Source: Stenotrophomonas sp. PS02289
Lineage (GTDB): Bacteria > Pseudomonadota > Gammaproteobacteria > Xanthomonadales > Xanthomonadaceae
NCBI RefSeq assembly: GCF_029960115.1
Contig: NZ_JASCOZ010000026.1
Location: 1 to 38,106 of the forward strand
Direction: 5' to 3'
DNA length: 38,106 nucleotides
Shown: in pieces, positions 26,217-32,746 of the stretch
How positions within the stretch are numbered: the stretch's first letter is position 1
Layout: each line of letters begins with the position of its first letter
Translations under genes and position numbers: made by a program
Notes under the pieces: generated by a model
What the model was told of the DNA's origin: nothing
Seen by the model: the letters and a program-made list of their open reading frames with translations, nothing else
Database searches by the model: none

Positions 26217-26447
26217 TCAAGCATCACTGGGAAGGTGGGACTCGGCCTCGACCAAGGCAATCTCCATGCCCACCGCAGCCAGAACCGCAATAAGTTTCCG
26301 GCTACCAAATTCGGGGAGCCGGCCTCGTTCGAAGCGCGACAGGGACTCAGGGGTGACGCCACTTTTCCGGGCGACGTCAGTCTGTTTCAGGCCTAAACGC
26401 TTGCGGCGTTCAGCGATCTCGCTTCCAAGCTGTTGAAGGGTGCTCAC
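26217..26447 (-). CDS. XRE-family regulator linked to the Eco29kI-like system
   Basis: This 76-residue protein has a clear HTH: LGSEIAERRKRLGLKQTDVARKSGVTPESLSRFERGRLPEFGSRKLIAVLAAVGMEIALVE. I set the start at GTG 26447 (VSTLQQLG) because it gives the standard N-terminus of this HTH family. The frame is open up to 26591, but that part reads as non-coding and overlaps a possible IS relic. The gene lies 64 bases upstream of the methyltransferase on the same strand. It could be a controller protein that delays nuclease expression, or a HipB-like antitoxin without its toxin. I see no C-box-like repeats that would decide the matter. Confidence 0.75.
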   Translation of the reverse strand: MSTLQQLGSEIAERRKRLGLKQTDVARKSGVTPESLSRFERGRLPEFGSRKLIAVLAAVGMEIALVEAESHLPSDA

Positions 26448-26494
26448 GAGTGGACCGGGTCCCAGGTGTCTGGGGGCAATTATTGATCTATACG

Positions 26495-26700
26495 TCAAGT
26501 CAGGCAAGCGGCGTTTGCGCCAATTCTGGTCGCAGTCGGTCTCGCAAGCTGAGACTTGTGCAGATCGCTGAAGAGGGCACGAACAGGGCAATGGGCTTCG
26601 TGCTCGATTGCGTCCCCTGGAGCAATGAGTTCATCCCGCTGACAATCCTCGACGACGCCGTGAATTAGCTGAGGGAGACCGGGGCGGAGCGGACCATCTT
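26495..26700 (+). pseudogene. Possible IS3-family orfB (DDE transposase) relic
   Basis: The plus strand reads RKLRLVQIAEEGTNRAMGFVLDC, then VPWSNEFIPLTILDDAVN, then a stop. This loosely resembles the first DDE block of IS407-type orfB (N-x-x-WSMDFVxD...F..L.xVDD). The rest cannot be aligned by eye, and the match is weak. The remainder of the 26448-26818 gap holds nothing else recognisable. Confidence 0.35.
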
Positions 26701-26818
26701 TGGCTGCGGCGCGGCACAGGAGCTGGATCCGCGCGCACTGAGCCAAGGCTCGCACTAGGATAGCCGAGCCACAATGGCAAGAGACTTTGCGCGGGGAGCT
26801 GGCTGTTACAGCCCAACA

Positions 26819-27667
26819 TCAAGCCCGTAGAAAGCCCATGTAGTGGACGGAGTTGATATCGGCTGTAAACCGGCCTGAGTTAGATTCCCGCGCCAAGTCG
26901 AAAAGAAGCACGTAGTTGCCCACGAGGTCATGCACGCTGTCAAGGCGATAGCGGTCCAGGATGGCCTGAACCTTTGACTTGTGGATGGAAATACGGAAGC
27001 TAGAGTTGTCGGTCCCAAAATTGGAGTAATAGCTCTCTCCGTACGCCCAGTACTTCAATGGTTGTACGAGACCCCAGAAGCCAAGCCAGCGACCCGTGTG
27101 GAGCTCGACGTTGGCATGTTCAAATCCCACGAACCCATCATGCACTGGTACGGTCGTGTTGTCGGGCATCCGCATCGGGAGTGCGCTTGTCTTGAAGCTC
27201 GGCCAGTGGAGTAGCTGCTCTAACAGTCGTTGTGGTCCGCGGGACAGAGGTCCCGCCTGACCCTTCTGTCTTCCTCCGCCACCTCCGTTCGTCCCTGTGT
27301 CTCCAGAAGCCTCTTCAGTGGTGGTTGTAGACTGAGATTCCTCCCCTCTTGGAACCTGAATTCGAACGATCAGTGTCTGTTTCGCCTCCTGCCACTGACG
27401 CACTGTCTCGTCACCCTCATTGGTTTCCCATGGGTCGCCATTGCGGCTAGCAATGTCACAGTTGGGTGCGTGCGGCCGGCAGTAGAAGTGAGGGATGGTT
27501 GGCTTGCGATTTCCGCTTGGCTCGCTTTCTCTTCGAAAATGAGCACTGGACTCGCATCCCTTGCACTTCAAATGCAACAGGATAGAGCGGCGCTCTTCAT
27601 CTGAGTAGCGCGATAGCTCAAATGCGGAATACACCTGTTCATTGCGTCGATCAACGGCTTCCTGCAT
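26819..27667 (-). CDS. Hypothetical protein with Cys/His metal-binding cluster
   Basis: This is a 282-residue protein. Near the N-terminus it has CKGC...H, then PHFYCRPHAPNCD (C-x2-C, H, C-x2-H-x3-C), a pattern suited to a zinc site. A low-complexity Thr/Gly-rich linker (TTTTEEASGDTGTNGGGGG) follows, then a C-terminal domain with FVGFEHANVELHTGRWLGFWGLVQPLKYWAYGESYYSNFG and VGNYVLLFDLARE. The frame is open to a TTG at 27721, but ATG 27667 has AGGAG 7 bases upstream, so I prefer it. TTGACA (27721-27716 on the minus strand) could be its -35 box; the -10 is poor. I do not recognise the family. Confidence 0.75.
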   Translation of the reverse strand: MQEAVDRRNEQVYSAFELSRYSDEERRSILLHLKCKGCESSAHFRRESEPSGNRKPTIPHFYCRPHAPNCDIASRNGDPWETNEGDETVRQWQEAKQTLIVRIQVPRGEESQSTTTTEEASGDTGTNGGGGGRQKGQAGPLSRGPQRLLEQLLHWPSFKTSALPMRMPDNTTVPVHDGFVGFEHANVELHTGRWLGFWGLVQPLKYWAYGESYYSNFGTDNSSFRISIHKSKVQAILDRYRLDSVHDLVGNYVLLFDLARESNSGRFTADINSVHYMGFLRA

Positions 27668-27941
27668 CAAAGCACTCCTGTCGTTTAAGTAATGCTTTGC
27701 TAACTCGGTGCGTGCTGTCAAGATTTGGAGAATCCGGCCGATAAGGCAGATAGTTGGTGGTTTGTCCCCGCGATGGCGAGATAATTGTCTGGTCGTTTGC
27801 CGCTATCCCAACGGAAAATCCGACGAGCGAAAGGATGGAAGAATAGAGGGCGTGCGGGATCTCGTGGCGCAGGCCCCTGAGAATTGAGATCACGCAGGGC
27901 CACAACGCCAGTTGCAAGTGATCCGAGGGGAGGGCTAAATT

Positions 27942-28240
27942 TCAGATTTGCCAGATCTCTTCGGCAATCCCGCCCAATCCTTCCTGACGCCGCTCCATGG
28001 CGTCGAGATCCCACTTCGGATAGTTGTCCAGTTCTGAGGTCATCGCGATCTTTGAGTGGCGGGCCATCTCCTCATCCCGAGGTGTCCCTGTGCTTCCAAA
28101 GGCGAAAGCGCTCGGGCTCCGCGCGTTCCGCTTCCAGTGAGTCAGGAGCGTGTCGCGAATTTCCAGCTCCTGTGCCACGTGAACACAGCTGACGCCGGGC
28201 TGTCTTGCCTGCTCAACTGCACTATGGAGGCCCACAAAGG
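27942..28240 (-). pseudogene. Chimeric relic: IS3 orfA joined to a DUF1524/HNH C-terminus
   Basis: One uninterrupted minus-strand frame reads AVEQARQPGVSCVHVAQEL, then EIRDTLLTHWKRNA, then AFAFGSTGTPRDEEMARH. This is the classic IS3 orfA (helix-turn-helix then GxGxPRDEEMARLKRE). At about 28058 it switches to SKIAMTSELDNYPKWDLDAMERRQ, then EGLGGIAEEIW and the stop codon. The second part matches the C-terminal tail of GmrSD/DUF262-type HNH proteins (SK.x.TxEL..Y..W....I..Rq..La.lA...W). The open frame extends upstream to 28367, but that part has no similarity that I can see. The gap 27668-27941 next to it holds nothing recognisable. The HNH body is missing. Confidence 0.7.
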
Positions 28241-28595
28241 ACAGGTTAAGGGGGGGGAGTGACCACTGACCCATGCGCACGGGCCGCACCGGGGGCACTA
28301 GCCCTGGCCTTGGCGTCTGGGATGGGCATTGTCTGGAACTTTCAGATGACTGCGCCATGGAGAGCAACCCATCTAGCAGGATCAGCGTCGAGCGCCTTTA
28401 TCTCATTGGCCTAAGGTCAAGGCTGATGGAGGCCGATTGTGTCCGGTACCGACTGCTTTCCCCGTGCCCATGTTCGGGGAAGCGTTCGTGGCACAGCAGT
28501 GGGCCTTGGATGCGCAACCACTTGATCACAAGTCCAGCTACACCCCGCCCCACTACGTCAGCGCTTCATTGCCTGCCAACCCAAGGAGTACATGC
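28241..28595. other. Gene-free stretch
   Basis: About 355 bases between the chimeric relic and the DUF2622 gene. There is a G-rich spot (GGGGGGGAGTG at 28251-28261) that may be an old IS end. The plus-strand frame that runs into the DUF2622 gene from 28437 has no recognisable product. AAGGAG near 28583 is the ribosome-binding site of that gene. Confidence 0.45.
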
Positions 28596-28877
28596 ATGAC
28601 CAAGTACGTGACGCGAGTTGTCCTAAAGCGTGCCGATGGTGACGACTATGAGCGGCTGCATGACCTGATGGATACTCAGGGATTCGGCAGAACGGTCACG
28701 TCGACTGACGGCAAGGTAAGACAGCTACCGGACGCTGAGTACTACTTTTCCGGCAGCGTCACCATCGACCAGCTTCTCGAGCGCGTCAAGGTTGCCGCGA
28801 GAGGTACTGGACTGGAATACGCCATCCTCGTGACCGAAGCCACCGCGCTCAAATGGGTGAATTTGGATAGCGCCTGA
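28596..28877 (+). CDS. DUF2622-family protein (GhoS-like)
   Basis: This 93-residue protein begins MTKYVTRVVLKRADGDDYERLHDLMDTQGFGRTV, followed by YHLP-like QLPDAEYYFSG and a helix-strand end with YAILVTEATALKWVN. It fits the DUF2622 family, whose characterised member GhoS is a Cas2-like ferredoxin-fold endoribonuclease and type V antitoxin that degrades ghoT mRNA. No GhoT-like short membrane peptide is seen next to it, so an antitoxin role cannot be claimed. The ATG at 28596 has AAGGAG at a good distance, and the family start (MTKYVTRVxLxxADxxDY) confirms it. It converges with the next gene, separated by 19 bases. Confidence 0.75.
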   Translation: MTKYVTRVVLKRADGDDYERLHDLMDTQGFGRTVTSTDGKVRQLPDAEYYFSGSVTIDQLLERVKVAARGTGLEYAILVTEATALKWVNLDSA

Positions 28878-28896
28878 GCGGCGCGGTCAACGCCAG

Positions 28897-29244
28897 TTAC
28901 TCGTAGTGTCGATGGTTCACATTGGAGCCACAGGCATAGCAACGCCGATAGGCACCGCCCATTCGTGCACGTCCGGCACGTTCCTGGCCCAGCGGTCCGC
29001 CGCAGTTTGGACAGTCATGGCCAGCGCCGCGCTCCCACTGGATCAACCTGTAAGTGGCCATCCCCATCAGGCCCAAGCTTGCCGCCACCAGACAGACCGG
29101 AACCCAGCCGACCACCGACTGCAGGCCGGCGAGAAGGGTGTTCTGTGGCCAGGATGAAAGCATCGATAAAACCAGCGCGGCCAGCAGAAGCAGACCCGCT
29201 GCTGGGCCGTATGTGCGCATCGCCACCCAGTTTCCTCGTTCCAT
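28897..29244 (-). CDS. Small membrane protein with C-terminal zinc ribbon
   Basis: This 115-residue protein has two hydrophobic segments at about residues 12-31 (YGPAAGLLLLAALVLSML) and 44-64 (GWVPVCLVAASLGLMGMATY). A cytosolic zinc-ribbon-like tail follows: CPNCGGPLGQERAGRARMGGAYRRCYACG, with two C-x2-C pairs. The frame is open to 29298, but ATG 29244 follows GGAGGGGATC, a strong ribosome-binding site. I do not know its function. Membrane anchors with small ribbons often associate with a partner protein, but none is adjacent on the same strand. Confidence 0.75.
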   Translation of the reverse strand: MERGNWVAMRTYGPAAGLLLLAALVLSMLSSWPQNTLLAGLQSVVGWVPVCLVAASLGLMGMATYRLIQWERGAGHDCPNCGGPLGQERAGRARMGGAYRRCYACGSNVNHRHYE

Positions 29245-29468
29245 GATCCCCTCCGTTGTCGTAGATGCTTGGATGATTGTCAGTATCTTGCGTCGCACAG
29301 GATGAGATCGCGTCGCTCCGGCTATTGTCTACCCGGGTTTCCCATCTACTTCTACTGGAAGCACTCATGGCCTGGCGGGCCTGGGCGGGTTGCTCGGCGC
29401 GTAGGGAACTACCCTACATCCAGAGAAAGCCGGGATTACTAAGATGGTGAACTCACTCATGAACAAGG

Positions 29469-30185
29469 ATGTGCGACAGCATGGGTACTCCGTACGAGAA
29501 CCAGATTCTGGGTGCTTTCATCTTCGCCTTGGGCATTGAATGCGGCAGGACTGGAACATTCATGCCGGCCAATCTCTTCCAGCAAACTCCATTGGATGGG
29601 ACATTCGGTGATCTCGTGGTCGGCGCGGACTGGTGCGTTGCACTGGAGTTCAAGCGAGAGGAAGGAACTGTCGACTCTGAAAAGGGCAAATGGAGTAGCG
29701 AAGCACTTCTGGCATTCCAGACTGACACACTGTTGGTAGCTGCTTCTCATAAAGCCCATTTCCTATGCTTCAGCCGGCCCAGCGAAGATGGGATCGACCT
29801 GTTCGCTATGAGTTATGCCTCCGCACTGGGACTGCGAGCTTCCAAGACTGAGCTCGGGTGCGAACGTCTGATCAAGGGCCTTGTCCAGCTGGTCGGCGAC
29901 ACCACTCCCGAGGCGAACAAGAGAATCGGTCTGCCTCCCGATGCACTTGAGGCGTACCTCCGGAAGCTGGCTTCGTACCGAAAAAAAGGCGGAGGCGGTA
30001 GGGAGGCAACTTGGCTGGCCGTGGCCAAAAGCGGTGATGGCCTCAAGATTCGGACGAGCTCGTCGCTGGAGCAACTGCTTGAACATCGACAAGCGCTTGT
30101 TCGATCTCATGATCAGCAGCGAGGTCGCAGTCTCTGGCGGGGACCGACGCTCGGCGGTCGTGACGATGAAGAACGCGAGCGGTGA
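29469..30185 (+). CDS. Candidate PD-(D/E)XK nuclease-like hypothetical protein
   Basis: This 238-residue protein has an early motif LDGTFGDLVVGADWCVALEFKREEG with Asp48 and Glu60-x-Lys62, the spacing expected of a PD-(D/E)XK core (D-x11-E-x-K). The preceding helix PYENQILGAFIFALGIE fits the first core helix. The middle part is YRKKGGGGREATWLAV and the C-terminus is Arg-rich. An overlapping frame (ending 30366) is also open over the C-terminal part, so a late frameshift in one of them is possible. ATG 29469 or 29481 could be the start; an AAGGA lies just before 29469, too close, which favours 29481. The family is not recognised. Confidence 0.55.
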   Translation: MCDSMGTPYENQILGAFIFALGIECGRTGTFMPANLFQQTPLDGTFGDLVVGADWCVALEFKREEGTVDSEKGKWSSEALLAFQTDTLLVAASHKAHFLCFSRPSEDGIDLFAMSYASALGLRASKTELGCERLIKGLVQLVGDTTPEANKRIGLPPDALEAYLRKLASYRKKGGGGREATWLAVAKSGDGLKIRTSSSLEQLLEHRQALVRSHDQQRGRSLWRGPTLGGRDDEERER

Positions 30186-30797
30186 TACACAAGCGGGGTT
30201 GGCTGAACCCATCATTCCCACCCAAATACACTTAGCGAGTGCATCCAAGCCTAAGTTGGCCGCCGTTGAGGATCAGCTTTGGGAGTCGCCTTACGTCCCA
30301 GCCACTGACGTGGGTACGGGCTACACATCAGGGAGGCAGTCCGGTGCTCTACGCGGTGCCCGGTAGGTTGCCTACACACGGCCCTTTTCACGTCCGCCCC
30401 ACCCGTGGGCGAGAGTTGAGGATGAGTCTCAATCTGCGCAGTTAGCCACGGCCGATCACCGGCTTGCTTATGTTCTTGGTTGTCACAATTGGCCCGGAAG
30501 CGGTCGCTGCATCTGGGCCATCTCGTTCAGAATTACGGGACTGATGTCGTCGCCTTCTGGGGCCTGACGGTGCCGTTCAGTGACAGCAAAAGCCTTTCAC
30601 ACGGGCTTCTGGGGGCGGGGGGCAAATTGGAGGAGGAGCCGGTGCCGGATCTGAACCTCACCAAACGCCACCGTCCCCGCCCTTGACGGGCGGTCACTCC
30701 AGCGGATGATCTACCCGGTCGCAGGCTCTGCGACACAGGGGGGTTTTACTTCCCACCAATGCTGAGTGATACAATTTCTTTACTGATGGGGATGATC
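30186..30797. other. Gene-free stretch upstream of the ImmA/cyclase pair
   Basis: About 610 bases with no credible gene. Plus-strand frames (30239-30445, 30480-30686) lack family resemblance or ribosome-binding sites. There are G-rich spots (GGGGGCGGGGGG near 30610) and a possible hairpin CCGCCCTTGACGGGCGG at 30677-30693. It may contain decayed genes that I cannot identify. Confidence 0.45.
30745..30775 (+). promoter_or_regulatory. Candidate promoter of the ImmA/cyclase operon
   Basis: TACAAT (30770-30775) is a good -10 hexamer, 23 bases before the preferred ATG. The best -35 nearby is TTTACT (30745-30750) with a long 19-base spacer. The location fits, but the spacing is imperfect. Confidence 0.4.
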
Positions 30798-31331
30798 ATG
30801 ACGATCCAATGGGAAACGCCGAATCCGCTGGGCTGGAACCGCGTTGACGTTTCGGCACTGGCTGCGAGCGCGGCTAGAGAACTGGGCTTTTGCCCAGGCG
30901 ATCCGATTGAGCCTATCGTCGAGAAGCTCGGGGGTGAGATTGTCTATGGTGACCTCACTGATGACGAGTCTGACTCTGGCTCCATCCGCATCGAACCAAG
31001 CAAATTCGTGATCAACATACCGTTGAACACGAGTCCGCTGCGCGACCGCTTCACGATCGCCCACGAGCTGGGGCACTATGTGCTCCACTACTTAATGCCC
31101 AACCGCGATCTTCCTGATGGCAGGAAAATTAGGTACTTGAGCGCTCAGCGCTATGGCAGCGATCAGACCGAGTACGAGGCCAATTGGTTCGCGGCAGCAT
31201 TCTTGATGCCAAGCGATACCTTCAAAGCCGAGTACATCCAAAAGGGCGGTGATTTGTTGAAAGTCGCTGAGCACTTTAAGGTGTCTCCCAGCGCCGCTAG
31301 CGTAAGGGCCAAGTCTCTTAACCTCATCTGA
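30798..31331 (+). CDS. ImmA/IrrE-family metallopeptidase
   Basis: This 177-residue protein has the zinc-peptidase motif HELGH at residues 89-93 within FTIAHELGHYVLHY. The downstream acidic ligand lies in YEANWFAAAFLMP, followed by VAEHFKVSPSAASVRAKSL, a helix-turn-helix-like end usual in the family. ImmA-type peptidases cleave repressor or antitoxin-like proteins and so act as switches. The frame is open to 30759, but ATG 30798 has GGGG 6 bases upstream and lies beyond the candidate -10. Its stop is followed after one base by the cyclase ATG (TGA-G-ATG), so the two are coupled. No XRE repressor gene is adjacent, unlike many ImmA loci, so its target is probably elsewhere or is the cyclase. Confidence 0.88.
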   Translation: MTIQWETPNPLGWNRVDVSALAASAARELGFCPGDPIEPIVEKLGGEIVYGDLTDDESDSGSIRIEPSKFVINIPLNTSPLRDRFTIAHELGHYVLHYLMPNRDLPDGRKIRYLSAQRYGSDQTEYEANWFAAAFLMPSDTFKAEYIQKGGDLLKVAEHFKVSPSAASVRAKSLNLI

Positions 31332-31332
31332 G

Positions 31333-32667
31333 ATGTCGGAAGCCTCTGCTCTCAATACCAAGTTGCGCGAATCACTTGAGCCGAAACTCAAGTTGTTCAT
31401 GAGCGCAGACATTGTGGGATCTACTGCGTTCAAGCAGCGCACTGGTCAAGAGTTCAATCAGCAGTGGTTTAGCATCGTTCGCTCTTTCTACACGTTGGCC
31501 GAACAGTTTTTTGAAATGCGCTGGAAACAGGCAATCAAGGAATTCGAAGATGCCAAGTGTGAACTTCCGATTGGCAAAGAGGTTCCTCAGCTGTGGAAGA
31601 CCATCGGTGATGAAGTGTTGTTCACCAAGGACATTGCTAGCCCCCATGAGGCGATGATCTGCATGGGGGTCTGGCTTCGCGTACTGGACGACCTCCGTGG
31701 ACTGCTTAAGAAATCCGACTCGCTTGGCCTGAAGTCTGCTGCTTGGCTTGCGGACTTTCCAATCCGGAACCGGGAAATCCTGCTCCGTGCGTGGGACAGT
31801 GACAAACGCATGTCGGCAATGAAATCCGACGGTCCCGAGCTACCGTCTGATGAACCTGCAATGGCCACGGATAACAGGGTGCCTGCCAACGGGCAAACCG
31901 CAGGTGGCGATGAGGGTGCTGAGCGAATTGGCGAGCAACCAACTGCAGAGCTTGGCGCCACTCCTGAGCAGGCGCGAGGGCAGGCGGCTACCGAGGAAGA
32001 GGAAGACTCGGAGTGGGAGAATGACCGTCTCTTCGCCGACTTCAAGAATAATTCCCCAGAGGTGAGCCGCGATTTCATTGGCCAGTCCATCGATACCGGC
32101 TTCCGGGTTAGTACGGCCTCTTCTGCACGTAAGCTCATGCTTTCAGTTGAGCTGGCCCATATGCTCAGCTTGGAGTGCATTCGGGTCAAAGGACAGCCAC
32201 AGCGACTTCCGAAGGTATTGGTTACCAACTTTGCGTTTCACTACGACGGTCGCCACAGCCTCAAGGGTGTCCTCGACGGAATCCCATATCCGTTGATTTG
32301 GCTGGACGTCGAGCCAGAGAAGCTCATTCATTCCACTGAAGATACCCTAAGTGCGAGGCCCAAGCCGACCGCGAGCCAGGTCCACGAATTCACTTCTGCA
32401 CTGATCAGTGACTTCCCGAACAGATTCTGTACCCAGCTCGAGTTCCTGGTGCACAAGCCAGCACTCTACGAAAAGTATGAGCAGGAGATCTCTGACGCCA
32501 TCGACAAGCTGGAGGTCCGTTTTGCAAAACGAGACGCGAGCGTGAAGGTGACTAGTGAATCCACGCTCGTCTCTGATGATGGCATTCCCAGCAACACCGC
32601 TGACGTAAATTCGCTTTTTGCGCCCGTTATCGGCCGTTCTTCGGTGCCGCCGCCCACCAGCCCGTAG
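31333..32667 (+). CDS. Class III nucleotidyl cyclase, Pycsar-like
   Basis: This 444-residue protein has the class III cyclase opening LFMSADIVGSTAFKQRTG, with the metal Asp at 26, and the second metal Asp in WKTIGDEVLFT at 93. Later GFRVSTASSARKLMLSVELAHML (from 256) fits the helix that carries the transition-state Arg (Arg266), though the usual Asn four residues before it is Ala262. Between them lies an acidic low-complexity insert (about 175-230, including EEEEDSEWEND) that interrupts the cyclase domain. Proteins of this look are the PycC cyclases of Pycsar defence, which make cCMP or cUMP on infection. The C-terminal part (about 290-430) is unassigned. It is coupled to the ImmA gene; no effector gene follows on this strand. 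Confidence 0.82.
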   Translation: MSEASALNTKLRESLEPKLKLFMSADIVGSTAFKQRTGQEFNQQWFSIVRSFYTLAEQFFEMRWKQAIKEFEDAKCELPIGKEVPQLWKTIGDEVLFTKDIASPHEAMICMGVWLRVLDDLRGLLKKSDSLGLKSAAWLADFPIRNREILLRAWDSDKRMSAMKSDGPELPSDEPAMATDNRVPANGQTAGGDEGAERIGEQPTAELGATPEQARGQAATEEEEDSEWENDRLFADFKNNSPEVSRDFIGQSIDTGFRVSTASSARKLMLSVELAHMLSLECIRVKGQPQRLPKVLVTNFAFHYDGRHSLKGVLDGIPYPLIWLDVEPEKLIHSTEDTLSARPKPTASQVHEFTSALISDFPNRFCTQLEFLVHKPALYEKYEQEISDAIDKLEVRFAKRDASVKVTSESTLVSDDGIPSNTADVNSLFAPVIGRSSVPPPTSP

Positions 32668-32746
32668 GCTACAACACAGCCCCAACGCCAAGAAAACCGA
32701 AAGGAGTGCCCCGGTTCGCGCTGGTAACTGAATCGCTCCAGGCACT

